Assembly (NCBI RefSeq): GCF_004519315.1
Contig: NZ_SOZE01000002.1
Location: 62,001-126,000, forward strand
DNA from: Mucilaginibacter psychrotolerans
Lineage (GTDB): Bacteria; Bacteroidota; Bacteroidia; Sphingobacteriales; Sphingobacteriaceae
Direction: 5' to 3'
Length of the DNA: 64,000 nucleotides
Positions within the stretch are counted from its first letter, which is position 1. Each line of letters starts with the position of its first letter. Made by a program: the position numbers and the translations under genes. Positions 54,908 through 64,000 of this stretch are shown here, piece after piece. Below the pieces are notes generated by a model. The model was not told where the DNA came from, ran no database searches, and saw only the letters and a list, made by a program, of their open reading frames with translations.

Positions 54908-57900
54908 TTAGAATGTTAACGAAAGTGATGCACCGTAGTACCTGGTTGGAGGCGTTTGGCCTAAACCGGTGATACCAATTGCGTTGCCATCTGTGTTGCT
55001 ATAATCCGGGTCTGTAAATTCATTAGTTTTTGGAACCCATAAGAATAGATTACGGCCCTGTAAACTAATAATTGCATTCTTGATAACCTTGGAGCCAGCC
55101 AGTATTGATTTTGGCAAAGTATAAGATAAAGATACCTCTCTCCATTTCCAGTAGTTACCAGAATAAACATAATTAGAAGTTACGTTACGGTTAAAACTTC
55201 CGCTTGTGAAGAAACCTGCACCACCATCCTGTACTTCTACATTGGTGTTTGGAACGTAAGTATTACTAACAGGATCCAGGTACGAAGAGTTAGGGAACAC
55301 AAAGCGTTCGCGATCATAATACACAGAACGTAATGAAGAACCAGAGAAGTCTAAAGAACCGCCCGATTCTGAATACTGTGAATAGGAACCACGGTATTCG
55401 AACAACGTAGTAAAGCGTAAACCTTTAAACCTCACTTCAATATCTACACCAAGACGATGTTTAGGCTGGGCGTTGCCTAAAACTTTAACTTGTGGATCTA
55501 CCTGTGGGTAACCAGTGATACGATCAACGATAACACGGCCCTGGTCGTCACGTAAGTAGTCGGTACCAAGCAATACCGGGAAAGGCTGATTTTCGATCGC
55601 ATACGAGTTTGCGCTACCGTTAATGCTTAGGCGCGGTAGGTTTGCATTAATCGATTTAACATTGTTATTTAGATAAGTATAGTTACCGCCAATGGTTATT
55701 GATAAACCACCTGACGAACGAATAGGAGTGAAGTGTAAAGCACTCTCTATACCGCTATTCTGTACTTCACCTGTGTTGATGAGGTAAGATGTAAAACCAG
55801 TAGAGTTACTGATAGTAGTTTGTACAGTTTGATCAGTAGTACTTGATTTATAATAAGTAACACTACCGTCAATTCTGTTGCCTAACAAGGTGAAGTCGAC
55901 ACCAACCTCAAACGCTTTTGTGATCTCTGGCTTAAGATCAGGAGATACTAATACTGAGCTTTGTGAGAAACCGCCTAACGAACCATATGGGAAACCTGAG
56001 GTTGGGCTGAAAGTTGGTAATAACGAGTAAGCACCGTAAGGGTTACCTGTTGATGACTGCAAGTTTACGTTACCTACTTTAGACACACCAGCACGTAGTT
56101 TCAATACATCAATAACTTTGCTTTCTTTGATAAAAGAGAATGCGTCAGATGCTACAAACGATACGTCTGCTGCCGGATAGAAAAATGAACGATTTTTGGG
56201 AAGTAATACCGAAACCCAGTCGTTACGGCCTGTAACGTGCAAGAACAAATAATTCTTGTAGCCAACAGTTAAGTCGCCATACACGGCTTGCTGCCTTGCC
56301 ATATAATTGCCTTCGCTTGCCTGTGCCTCACCTACACGGTTGCTTACATTGTATAAGCCCGGAATAAATATTGAGCTTGCACCAACACCAATTGATTTAT
56401 ATGAATTTTGTCGTAAAGATCCTGCAGCAATAAATTTCACAAGGAAGTCACCAAATTCTTTACGCAGCCTGGTTTGGAACTCAGCATTGATCTGAACATC
56501 AGATAGTGAACCGTCAGATTCTGAACCAGCAATATTTGATTTTGATGTATAGGTTTCAAGCGCATAAGGTGTAAACAGGAACTGACCCGTGTGTGCCTTG
56601 TTGTACTGGCTTCTGCTAGACAACCCAGCACGACCGGTAAAGCCTAACCAATCCAATGGATCGTAGTTCAGGTCAACATTGCCAGTAAGGTAGTTGTTAC
56701 GGTTTAAGTTACGATTGTTATCTATGGTGAAATAAGGGTTAGCATAGTAACCGTTATAGTAACCATTAGGGTTTGCGTAAGGATTGTTTACGTAATCTTT
56801 GTAAGATAACAATGGAATTTGAGCAGGAGTTTGCAACAATTGGTCGTAAACAGTACTTGTTGCAGTAGTTAGGTCTGATGTATTCTGAACAAAACTCACA
56901 GCATATATAGCTTTCAATTTGTTACCAAAATCTCTTGTACCGTTCAACCTTACAGAAGCACGTTTGTAATTATCATTATTGGTAGTACCTTTAGTATTAA
57001 GGTATTGACCACTAAGGAACAATGTGGACTTTTCGTCACCAGAAGATAATGAGAAGTCTTCCTGATTGGTTAAACCACTTTGCCAAAAGTTGTATTTATC
57101 CCGGTTAGCAGTGTAAGGCACTGTCTGTACGCTACCATCCTGAAATGGAAGACCAATTTGCCTTAGGGTGCCATCAAAACGGGGACCATATTGCTGGTTC
57201 TCAATAGGGTCGTACACCTGCGTGTTTGAGGAAGAACCCGAACCAAATTCGCTTTGTAACTTTGGATAAAAGCTCACCTGCTCTACAGTAGATAAATGAG
57301 AAGCTTTTATTTCTGTTACACCTTTTTTACCTTTTTTAGTTGTAACAACCAATGCACCATTAGATGCATCTGAACCGTAAAGAGCGGCAGCACTTGCACC
57401 GTTAAGCACGGTGATGTCGTCGATATCTTCTGGGTTTAAGTTACCCAACACAGAGCTCGGTGTGATTACATTATCTAAAACCAATAAGGCCTGGTTGTTA
57501 CCTGTTAATGAACGGTTACCACGTAGCACCAAACGATAGGTTGGATTAACACCACTGCTCACGGCATTAATTTGTAAACCAGCAACTTTACCTGTTAAAC
57601 CAGCAGCCACAGTTGGCGCCTTGCCTTGAGTTAATTGATCACTCGTAACGCGTGTGTTTTGATAACCAAGTTCACGGGTTTTTCTTTGGATACCACCGGC
57701 AGCATTAATTACAACCTCGCCAAGTTGCTTAGCATCACCCGCTAGGGCTACATTAAGCACATTACGTTCAGGAGCACTAATGGTCTGCGACGCAAAACCA
57801 ATAAAGGCAAACTTTAAAGTTACCGGCCCTGAGCCAGAAACCCTAAGAGAATAAGCACCGGTTGCATTGGTTTGAGTACCAATTGCAGTACCAGGAACTG

Positions 57901-58033
57901 TTACCGAAACCCCAGGAAGCGGAAGACCGTCATCCTTTGAAGTAACCGTACCAGTGATAACTCGATTTTGTGCGAATCCCTGCGTTACGCATAACATCAG
58001 GAAACACAAACTTACTAGTAGAAGTTTTTTCAT
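54908..58033 (-). CDS. SusC/RagA family TonB-linked outer membrane protein
   Basis: 1041 residues. Signal peptide MKKLLLVSLCFLMLCVTQGFAQ; carboxypeptidase-regulatory domain (RVITGTVTSKDDGLPLPGVSVTVPG; FAFIGFASQTI) about 23-110; plug about 115-235 (TPSSVLGNLNPEDIDDITVLNGASAAALYGSDASNGALVVTTKKGKKG, where the family usually has a DGV turn, here LDNVITPS). A 22-strand barrel follows, ending in YYGASLSLTF with the terminal aromatic. It imports oligomers with energy from TonB, together with the SusD lid. First gene of the operon; divergent from PadR with about 185 nt of AT-rich DNA between. Confidence 0.97.
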   Translation of the reverse strand: MKKLLLVSLCFLMLCVTQGFAQNRVITGTVTSKDDGLPLPGVSVTVPGTAIGTQTNATGAYSLRVSGSGPVTLKFAFIGFASQTISAPERNVLNVALAGDAKQLGEVVINAAGGIQRKTRELGYQNTRVTSDQLTQGKAPTVAAGLTGKVAGLQINAVSSGVNPTYRLVLRGNRSLTGNNQALLVLDNVITPSSVLGNLNPEDIDDITVLNGASAAALYGSDASNGALVVTTKKGKKGVTEIKASHLSTVEQVSFYPKLQSEFGSGSSSNTQVYDPIENQQYGPRFDGTLRQIGLPFQDGSVQTVPYTANRDKYNFWQSGLTNQEDFSLSSGDEKSTLFLSGQYLNTKGTTNNDNYKRASVRLNGTRDFGNKLKAIYAVSFVQNTSDLTTATSTVYDQLLQTPAQIPLLSYKDYVNNPYANPNGYYNGYYANPYFTIDNNRNLNRNNYLTGNVDLNYDPLDWLGFTGRAGLSSRSQYNKAHTGQFLFTPYALETYTSKSNIAGSESDGSLSDVQINAEFQTRLRKEFGDFLVKFIAAGSLRQNSYKSIGVGASSIFIPGLYNVSNRVGEAQASEGNYMARQQAVYGDLTVGYKNYLFLHVTGRNDWVSVLLPKNRSFFYPAADVSFVASDAFSFIKESKVIDVLKLRAGVSKVGNVNLQSSTGNPYGAYSLLPTFSPTSGFPYGSLGGFSQSSVLVSPDLKPEITKAFEVGVDFTLLGNRIDGSVTYYKSSTTDQTVQTTISNSTGFTSYLINTGEVQNSGIESALHFTPIRSSGGLSITIGGNYTYLNNNVKSINANLPRLSINGSANSYAIENQPFPVLLGTDYLRDDQGRVIVDRITGYPQVDPQVKVLGNAQPKHRLGVDIEVRFKGLRFTTLFEYRGSYSQYSESGGSLDFSGSSLRSVYYDRERFVFPNSSYLDPVSNTYVPNTNVEVQDGGAGFFTSGSFNRNVTSNYVYSGNYWKWREVSLSYTLPKSILAGSKVIKNAIISLQGRNLFLWVPKTNEFTDPDYSNTDGNAIGITGLGQTPPTRYYGASLSLTF

Positions 58034-58176
58034 GTTTGTTAATAATAAGATCAGTTAATAGTTAATTAATCATAAAAGTAGTGTTACGCTATCAATAAAT
58101 CAAATAAAATGTAAAAAAAAGGATGATTTTGTTAAAAAAAGTGAAAAAATTAAAAAAAAACAAATCAATCCAGTAC

Positions 58177-58214
58177 TATGCATTGCATAATACATTCCTA
58201 AACATATATCTTTG
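58177..58214 (+). promoter_or_regulatory. PadR promoter with palindromic operator
   Basis: TATGCA-T-TGCATA (58177-58189) is a perfect palindrome containing the -33 TTG (58183-58185). The -7 box TATCTTTG (58207-58214) follows after 21 nt, and the ATG is only 4 nt beyond it. This is a good candidate for PadR autorepression and for a leaderless mRNA. Confidence 0.6.
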
Positions 58215-58218
58215 CATT

Positions 58219-58554
58219 ATGATTGTTGAGAACACCCAAACCCAAATGAGGAAAGGCATACTGGAGTATTGCATCCTTTCTGTTATAGCAAAGGGCGAGA
58301 TATATGCATCGGACATAATTGCCGAGCTGAAGAAGGCCCGGCTGCTGGTAGTTGAGGGTACTTTATACCCCCTGCTAACACGATTAAAAAACAATGGCCT
58401 GTTATCCTACAACTGGGTAGAGTCTACCTCGGGGCCGCCCCGTAAGTACTATGTGCTTAGCGATGAGGGCCGTAAAGTATTGGAACAGCTTGATACCACT
58501 TGGCAGGAATTAGCCTTCGCTGTACAAACCGCCATAGGCGACCGCAAAAATTAA
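58219..58554 (+). CDS. PadR family transcriptional regulator
   Basis: 111 residues from the ATG at 58219; an upstream in-frame ATG (58123) passes through the promoter and is rejected. PadR winged HTH: QMRKGILEYCILSVIAKGEIYASDIIAELKKARLLVVEGTLYPLLTRLKNNGLLSYNW, then the wing SGPPRKYYVLSDEGRKVLEQL and the short C-terminal dimerisation helix. It usually represses a neighbouring membrane-stress module. The PspC gene starts 26 nt after the stop, so this is a PadR-PspC operon. Confidence 0.95.
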   Translation: MIVENTQTQMRKGILEYCILSVIAKGEIYASDIIAELKKARLLVVEGTLYPLLTRLKNNGLLSYNWVESTSGPPRKYYVLSDEGRKVLEQLDTTWQELAFAVQTAIGDRKN

Positions 58555-58579
58555 TCACCATCCTTTAATCACCACCATC

Positions 58580-60232
58580 ATGAATAAAACGATCATCATC
58601 AATATAAACGGCATGGTTTTCCACATAGAGGAAGATGCCTACGAGATATTAAAAGCGTACATGTCGGCCGTAACGCGGCACTTTATGAATTCGGCCGATA
58701 GCCTGGAAATCACTACAGACATAGAAAACCGCATCGCGGAGATGTTCAACGAGATTTTGCAGCGCGAAAGCAAGCAGGTTGTAGTTGCGCAGGATGTAAA
58801 CGCCGTTGTGCAGCAAATGGGCTCTGTAGAAGATTTTGAGGCCGAGGAAAACGGCGGGGCCGCCGGCCCCGCATTCGCATACGCCACCGAGAACCGCCGC
58901 CTTTTTCGCGATGCCGACGACCACCTGGTGGGAGGGGTATCTGCCGGTATATCCAACTACTTTGATATAGATGCAATTTGGGTAAGGCTTGGCTTTGTTT
59001 TGCTGTGCGCTGGCGGTGGCATTGGCCTGCTGCTATATATCATCCTTTGGATAGTTGTACCTAAGGCGATTACCCGTGCCGACCGTATGGCCATGAAAGG
59101 CCAGCGGCTGGATCTGCAAGGCTTTAAACAAAATTTTGAAGAGGAAATTAGCAGCGTAAAAGGCAACCTGCATGCCCTAAAGCACGAAGCCAAACCCCTC
59201 GCTTACAAAACCCGCGATTTTGCCGGCGATGTATTCACCCATTTCGGTACTTTTATTGGCGGCACCGCACGGCTGTTGCTTAAAGTAATAGCCATTGCGC
59301 TTTTAATAGGCTGCTTTGCCGCCATGATTGGGCTGGTTATTACCATAATTGCTTTTACGGCGTATGGCAACACCACGCTTGTTCACTTTTTCCCCTTCAA
59401 TATTGTTAACCGGGAGGCTAACACCACTTTCTTTATCTGCGGTTTCCTTACGCTGGCTATGCCATTGCTGGCCATTATACTGGTTATCATCAACGCGGTA
59501 TTCAATGGCCGCACTATTGGCCGTACAACCGGCGCTGCATTGCTGATGGTTTGGGTGGTTGCTATAAGCATCGTAATATACCAAAGCACCAAAGCACTTA
59601 CCAATTTTAGAGAAGGTGCCAATTTTATACAAACCATCAATATTAAACCGCAAGCAGACAGCACTTATTACCTAAAGCTGAACGACATCAAATTTCTTAC
59701 CCGCGAGGATAGTATACGGCTGGAGATAAAAGACAAGTTTGATGGCCGCATTATCTTAGACAACGACAACGATAACAATATGGATATGCCGGATAAAAAC
59801 ATCCATATCACTATTGAAAAAAGCGATGTAGCCCAACCCGTACTAACCGAATGGTTTAGCGCCCGCGGCCGTAACGATCAGGATGCACTGGCTAACGCAC
59901 GTGCTATCATCTACCAGTTTAAACAAGAAGGCAATGTGCTGAAATTTAACCGCCGCTTAGAGAAACCAGCCGATAAATTCTGGCGGGCACAAGAGTTGCA
60001 CCTTACCCTGAAAGTGCCGATCAACTCGAAGCTGGTGATAGATCAGTCCCTCGATAGGTTTATAGAGAGCGCAAGCGTTTGGCAATGCAACCGCGATAAC
60101 AAACGCGAGGGTGCCCCATCGGCCAAATTCGTGATGACCGATAACGGCCTGCAATGCAAAATCGACACCCTGGTGCTTCCCCAAATTAAAAAGGCCGCTA
60201 TCACCATAGATACTGCAACAACAGGCGAATAA
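58580..60232 (+). CDS. PspC-domain membrane protein
   Basis: 550 residues. Residues 1-100 are cytoplasmic, coil-rich (NGMVFHIEEDAYEILKAYMSAV). A PspC domain follows at about 110-170 (NRRLFRDADDHLVGGVSAGISNYFDIDAIWVRLGFVLLCAGGGIGLLLYIILWIVVPKA). Three to four more membrane segments lie at about 225-330 (LLLKVIAIALLIGCFAAMIGLVITIIAF; TFFICGFLTLAMPLLAIILVIINAVF; AALLMVWVVAISIVIYQ). The C-terminal 200 residues are an extracytoplasmic strand-rich domain. PspC-type proteins are linked to envelope stress and here are controlled by PadR. Overlaps the next gene as TAATG. Confidence 0.92.
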   Translation: MNKTIIININGMVFHIEEDAYEILKAYMSAVTRHFMNSADSLEITTDIENRIAEMFNEILQRESKQVVVAQDVNAVVQQMGSVEDFEAEENGGAAGPAFAYATENRRLFRDADDHLVGGVSAGISNYFDIDAIWVRLGFVLLCAGGGIGLLLYIILWIVVPKAITRADRMAMKGQRLDLQGFKQNFEEEISSVKGNLHALKHEAKPLAYKTRDFAGDVFTHFGTFIGGTARLLLKVIAIALLIGCFAAMIGLVITIIAFTAYGNTTLVHFFPFNIVNREANTTFFICGFLTLAMPLLAIILVIINAVFNGRTIGRTTGAALLMVWVVAISIVIYQSTKALTNFREGANFIQTINIKPQADSTYYLKLNDIKFLTREDSIRLEIKDKFDGRIILDNDNDNNMDMPDKNIHITIEKSDVAQPVLTEWFSARGRNDQDALANARAIIYQFKQEGNVLKFNRRLEKPADKFWRAQELHLTLKVPINSKLVIDQSLDRFIESASVWQCNRDNKREGAPSAKFVMTDNGLQCKIDTLVLPQIKKAAITIDTATTGE

Positions 60233-60453
60233 TGAAACCCCTTATCAAGTACATAAGCCTGCTGATGTTCAGCGGGCTTATATTACCTTTTTGCGATTTA
60301 AAATTCCAACAAGCGCAGCGGTTTTTGTTTCTCCAAAAAGCAGCGCAATCCATTAAAGCACAACCGCAAAAGCCTGCGGTCCAAGGCGTCCTTCTCTGCC
60401 GCGAAGTGCTGGAAACGCTGTTCCCCGTATTAAAAAGTGAAAAAAGCATGTAA
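60232..60453 (+). CDS. Small protein translationally coupled to the PspC gene
   Basis: 73 residues whose ATG shares its A with the PspC stop (TAATG). One hydrophobic N-terminal segment (IKYISLLMFSGLILPFC) is a possible signal peptide with an LPFC lipobox-like end, followed by a polar, Gln/Lys-rich body. It may be a small lipoprotein partner of the PspC-domain protein, or secreted. The 217-nt gap after it holds a GCCGTT/AACGGC hairpin but no further gene. Confidence 0.6.
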   Translation: MKPLIKYISLLMFSGLILPFCDLKFQQAQRFLFLQKAAQSIKAQPQKPAVQGVLLCREVLETLFPVLKSEKSM

Positions 60454-60670
60454 CCTTCACTGCTGTTTTTGCATCTAAACCGTAAACAAGGCCCCGGCCG
60501 TTAATACAAACGGCGGGATTAAACAGAAACCATGCAAAACAGCCATATAACCACTTCCCAAAACCCTGCTGCAATTTGATAGCACGGTACTAAACTCCAA
60601 TTACTTACTAAACAAAAAAAATTGAGGGCCACGCCCCCAAGGGATTCCTATTGCTAAATTTTTACCCCCT

Positions 60671-63121
60671 ATGAAAACCATCATCCGCCAACTATATATA
60701 TTAATGTGCTTGTTGTCATGCGCAACAGCATATGCCCAACCCCAAATTACCGCGCCGCAAACACATACCATCACCGGCTCGTTGCTGAACGAACAAGGCA
60801 AGCCTGTAGATTATGCTACCGTTACACTGCTGCGCGCCAAGGACTCTACCGTTGTAAAAGGCACCCTAAGCACCGAGACCGGCACTTACATTTTCGATCA
60901 TATTGCAGCAGGCAGCTACATCATTGCGGTAACCAATCTGGGCTACGCTAAGGCCTATAGCGCCGCTATAGCGGCAAACGGCAATCAACCAACTGTTGCT
61001 GTACCTACCATAAAAATGCAGGCCAACAGCCGTAACCTGCAAACGATAACCATAAGCGGCACAAAACCCTTGATAGAGCGCAAGATAGACCGCACCGTGA
61101 TGAACGTAGAGAACAGCGTATTGGCAGCAGGGAACACCGCACTGGAAATACTGGCACGCGCCCCCGGCGTATCCCTCGATAAAGACGATAACATCAGCCT
61201 GAAGGGCAAAGAAGGGGTAACTGTGATGATAAACGATAAGCTCACCTATCTTACGGCAGCGCAATTGGCTACACTTTTGAGGTCTACCGATGGCAGTACT
61301 ATCAAATCCATCGAAATCATTACCAACCCGTCGGCCAAATACGATGCAGCAGGAAACTCGGGTATCATTAACATTAAGTTGAAAAAGAACACACAATCAG
61401 GCACCAACGGCAGCCTCACTGCTGCTGTTGCTCGCGGTAATTACTGGCGCGAAAGTACCAACCTGAATTTAAACCATAAAGAGGGCGATTTAAATGTATT
61501 TGGCTCATTTGGCCGGGGCGATATCAAACGCGATCATGATTTGAGTATCAACCGCGTAATCACCGACGGCGCAGGCAACAACACCTACTTTAACCAAATA
61601 TCAAAAATGCCGGGCGTAAACCATTACAACAACTACCGCCTCGGTGCTGATTACGACCTCACACCAAAACATACCATCGGTTTTGTGTTGAACGGTTATT
61701 CGAACACCGGCCGCGACGATAACAATACCTCTACTATTATAGGCAGGCAATTTGGCGTAGCCGATTCTTCGCTGCGCACTACATCGCTTGTAAACCAATC
61801 CTATAAAAACTTTGCACTTAATTTAAACGACCGCTATAAAATAGATACCGCGGGGCAGGAAATCAGCTTCGACCTGGATTACTCGAAGTTCCGGAACAAC
61901 GCTAACGCCGATTACCACACCGATTACTTTTTGCCCGATGGCAGCACCCAGCACGCACCGCAGATATTGCGCAATCAAACACCCTCTACCATATCTATAT
62001 ATACTGGTAAGTTTGATTACACCAAACCCATCACTAAAACCATTAAACTGGAAACCGGCGCTAAATTCAGCAGCGTAAAAACGGATAACGACCTGCAGGC
62101 CCAGATAGTAAGCAACGGCGTGCTGATAAACGATGTAAACCGCACCAACCGCTTTATTTACGATGAGAAAATAAACGCTGGCTACATTAACCTGAACAAG
62201 CAGTTCAAAAAAACATCTATTCAGGTAGGTTTGCGCGCAGAGCAAACAAAATCTAACGGCAACCTCATTGGCAGCAGCCCGGTAAACCGCAGCTACCTTA
62301 ATTTTTTCCCAAGCGTATTCATCAACCAAACGCTAAATGATAAAAACGAGCTGAATTTTTCGTACAGTCGCCGCATAGATCGCCCGGGCTACGATGACCT
62401 TAACCCCTTCATCTACTACCTGGATCCATACACCTATAGCCAGGGCAACGCGTTCTTAAACCCGCAATACACCCAAAATTTCGAGCTGAATTATACTTAC
62501 AACCACAATTTGAACGTAAGCCTGGGTTACAGCCTTACTACCGATGTGATTACCGAACTGATATTAACACAAGGCAACAAGTCTTTTGAGACGCATCAGA
62601 ACTTAAAAACTCAGAAAAGCTACAATGTCAACGTGAATACACCTTTCACCATCGCCAAATGGTGGACCGGTAACATCAACGTAAACGCGTTTTACCTGGG
62701 TTTCAACACCGACTCTACCTCAATAGTGAACTTTAACGACGGGCAATTGGCAGCACAGGGTAAATTAACGCAAACCTTTACCTTCGGTGCTTACCGCTTT
62801 GAAGTGCTGGGTGATTACCGTTCGCCGTTAACTTACGGCATTTATAAAATAAAAGCCCGCTACTCTATTGATGCCGGCGTGAGCCACTCGTTTGCCGCCA
62901 AAAAACTGAATGTAAAACTAGCTTGCGACGATATCTTCTTCCTGCGCCGCAACGACCTAAGCAGCCATATCGTAAATAATAACTTTGATATTAAGCAACG
63001 AAACGATAGCCGCGTAGTGCGCCTTACGCTCACCTATAACTTTGGCAACAGTGCTATCAAAAGCCGACAGCATCGCACAGGTGCCGATGATGAAAGCAAC
63101 AGGGTGAAGGGGTCGAATTAA
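60671..63121 (+). CDS. Outer membrane beta-barrel protein with regulatory domain and plug
   Basis: 816 residues. Signal peptide MKTIIRQLYILMCLLSCATAYAQ; carboxypeptidase-regulatory-like domain about 30-110 (ITGSLLNEQGKPVDYATVTLL; GSYIIAVTNLGYAKAYSA); plug-like region about 130-240 (VMNVENSVLAAGNTALEILARAPGVSLDKDDNISLKGKEGVTVMINDKLTYL; KSIEIITNPSAKYDAAGNSGIINIKLKKN); then a strand-rich barrel (SYSRRIDRPGYDDLNPF, DPYTYSQGNAFLNPQYT) of the outer-membrane-beta-barrel_3 kind. Transport or surface role unknown. Not directly fused to the PadR-PspC operon but downstream in the same direction. Confidence 0.92.
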   Translation: MKTIIRQLYILMCLLSCATAYAQPQITAPQTHTITGSLLNEQGKPVDYATVTLLRAKDSTVVKGTLSTETGTYIFDHIAAGSYIIAVTNLGYAKAYSAAIAANGNQPTVAVPTIKMQANSRNLQTITISGTKPLIERKIDRTVMNVENSVLAAGNTALEILARAPGVSLDKDDNISLKGKEGVTVMINDKLTYLTAAQLATLLRSTDGSTIKSIEIITNPSAKYDAAGNSGIINIKLKKNTQSGTNGSLTAAVARGNYWRESTNLNLNHKEGDLNVFGSFGRGDIKRDHDLSINRVITDGAGNNTYFNQISKMPGVNHYNNYRLGADYDLTPKHTIGFVLNGYSNTGRDDNNTSTIIGRQFGVADSSLRTTSLVNQSYKNFALNLNDRYKIDTAGQEISFDLDYSKFRNNANADYHTDYFLPDGSTQHAPQILRNQTPSTISIYTGKFDYTKPITKTIKLETGAKFSSVKTDNDLQAQIVSNGVLINDVNRTNRFIYDEKINAGYINLNKQFKKTSIQVGLRAEQTKSNGNLIGSSPVNRSYLNFFPSVFINQTLNDKNELNFSYSRRIDRPGYDDLNPFIYYLDPYTYSQGNAFLNPQYTQNFELNYTYNHNLNVSLGYSLTTDVITELILTQGNKSFETHQNLKTQKSYNVNVNTPFTIAKWWTGNINVNAFYLGFNTDSTSIVNFNDGQLAAQGKLTQTFTFGAYRFEVLGDYRSPLTYGIYKIKARYSIDAGVSHSFAAKKLNVKLACDDIFFLRRNDLSSHIVNNNFDIKQRNDSRVVRLTLTYNFGNSAIKSRQHRTGADDESNRVKGSN

Positions 63122-63328
63122 ACCCACAACTAGCTGTCCGCTGAACTCCTTTTTAGAAGGGCCGTTTCATTGCCACAACTATTATTACACGGAAAGCCGA
63201 TCTGATAAAACGGATAGGCTTTTCTGCTTATGAGTGTTTTTTGACGTTGAACCCTACCGTTTCCTGGGTAAAGCCTATAAAGAAAGGCTGCCGCCTGAAT
63301 ATTTAATAAGCCTATTTAAATAAACAAA

Positions 63329-63364
63329 GCCCACATTACACTTTTTAATTTGTGTAATGTGGGC
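63329..63364. terminator. 13-bp terminator between convergent genes
   Basis: GCCCACATTACAC (63329-63341) and GTGTAATGTGGGC (63352-63364) pair perfectly around a T-rich 10-nt loop, with T-runs following on the plus strand (CTTTTT). A bidirectional terminator. The rest of the gap 63122-63407 has no gene. Confidence 0.85.
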
Positions 63365-63407
63365 GCTTTAAGCTTTTTAAAACCAATCGATTAAGGGATA
63401 TGGGGAC

Positions 63408-64000
63408 CTACTGCCCCACCATAAACACGGCATTACTAAAGAGTAGCTTGCCATTTTCCCAAAAACTGCGGAACAGGGGGTTATCAGCCATTAAGATAAC
63501 CGAGCCCCGGCCCATGCTTTGCACGCCCAGCAATAAGCCGTTGGCTATCCGTTGCTTAGATTGCGCACCAACGAAACCCGATACATAGGCGTCTTTTTTG
63601 ATGGTGCCCACGTTCCAGCCATCGTCGCCAAGCAACTCGTAAATATCGTCGTTCATTTTCAGCGTGTAGTAAAAGTTGGGCAAGCCAAAACCCAGCGGAT
63701 GCGTATTATCCAAATTCATTTTGAATATGGCACCAGGGATTCCGGTAGATATTGCATCGCGCTCCCGGTTGGCATAGATCCTTACCGCTGCGGCATCTTT
63801 CTTATCGTCTTTTTTGCCTTCTTTCAGCTTAATGCCGAAGTCCTTTTTATCTGCCAGTAACGATGCGGCATTCTCCATCGCTATCAGCCTGCCGCCGTCG
63901 CGTATCCAGGCCATCAATTTATCAGATGGGAAGCCATCATAACGCCCGTCAGGGAAAATCATCACATCGAAATCCGACAGCCTGCTGCGACCAAGATCCT
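63408..64000 (-). CDS. C-terminus of an M14-type zinc carboxypeptidase-like protein (partial)
   Basis: The reading frame runs off the right edge of the window; about 197 residues are seen, beginning DLGRSRLSDFDVMIFPDGRY. That stretch and the GGRLIAMENAAS and GVQSMGRGSVILMADNPLFRSFWENGKLLFSNAVFM segments resemble the C-terminal glutamine-amidotransferase-like domain attached to Bacteroidota M14 family metallopeptidases. The zinc-binding residues would lie outside the window, so the assignment rests on the tail only. Convergent with the barrel gene. Apparent starts inside the window are not the true start. Confidence 0.65.
   Translation of the reverse strand, partial: DLGRSRLSDFDVMIFPDGRYDGFPSDKLMAWIRDGGRLIAMENAASLLADKKDFGIKLKEGKKDDKKDAAAVRIYANRERDAISTGIPGAIFKMNLDNTHPLGFGLPNFYYTLKMNDDIYELLGDDGWNVGTIKKDAYVSGFVGAQSKQRIANGLLLGVQSMGRGSVILMADNPLFRSFWENGKLLFSNAVFMVGQ

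Noticed and set aside
58123..58218. N-terminal extension of PadR from an upstream ATG
   Set aside because: It is Lys-rich low complexity, runs through the palindromic operator and -7 box, and PadR domains begin at the ATG at 58219.

Overview
The window looks like chromosome of a member of the Bacteroidota, most likely a Mucilaginibacter/Pedobacter-type Sphingobacteriaceae. The evidence is a SusC/SusD outer-membrane pair, a protein with a gliding-motility-type (CHU_C) C-terminus, b-type sdhCAB, a fused alpha/beta 2-oxo-acid dehydrogenase E1, many TAnnTTTG -7 promoter boxes and an almost complete lack of Shine-Dalgarno sequences. I see no rRNA, CRISPR array, transposase or prophage. Genus assignment is inference.

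Layout. 1-7.2 kb: end of a serine hydrolase, two minus-strand membrane or exported proteins, an AT-rich pair (DUF3883-like putative nuclease plus a Cys4 mini-protein), an M20 amidohydrolase and a multi-PAS sensor without ATPase. 7.4-16.6 kb: rpsP and rimM, a MarR-S41 peptidase operon, an orphan lutB with a reductase-like gene, a DUF4198 protein, the E1 fusion and a protein made of an internal duplication. 16.9-29.7 kb: sdhC-sdhA-sdhB, minus-strand genes (redoxin, Gfo/Idh oxidoreductase, large zinc protease, DUF4142), gcvH-vanZ-small lipoprotein, feoA-feoB and a SprT-like protein. 29.9-46 kb: a 1268-residue VIT/VWA/plug/TPR/DUF2135 fusion, a redoxin without CXXC, pdeM, SRPBCC, a GlxA-type regulator, two genes with Pho-box-like promoters (DUF47 and a Lys/Ala-rich basic protein), SPFH plus NAD-kinase-like, rlmF and a Crp/Fnr regulator. 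46-50 kb: tRNA-Arg(CCU), metG, an LD-carboxypeptidase and DoxX. 50-64 kb: a SusC-SusD-lipoprotein operon with a separate TlpA-like gene, a PadR-PspC-small protein cluster, an outer-membrane barrel and the end of a probable carboxypeptidase.

Three genes are broken by single lesions: a VOC/PhnB-like gene (in-frame TAA), a CHU_C surface protein (one-base frameshift) and a CbrC/UPF0167 gene (in-frame TGA). Each continues in recognisable coding sequence after the lesion.

The most unusual signal is non-coding. At least six intergenic gaps carry long imperfect inverted repeats built from reiterated short words, and some share vocabulary between distant loci. There are also GC-rich hairpin elements with 14-31 nt arms. 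Two adjacent promoters (38.3 and 39.0 kb) carry three TTAACAT-like units at exact 11-bp spacing, like PhoB/PhoP boxes. Several -7 boxes lie only 3-5 nt before the start codon, which suggests leaderless mRNAs. I did not find a complete undescribed defence or biosynthetic system. The nearest candidates are the DUF3883/zinc-ribbon pair and the VIT-VWA-plug fusion.
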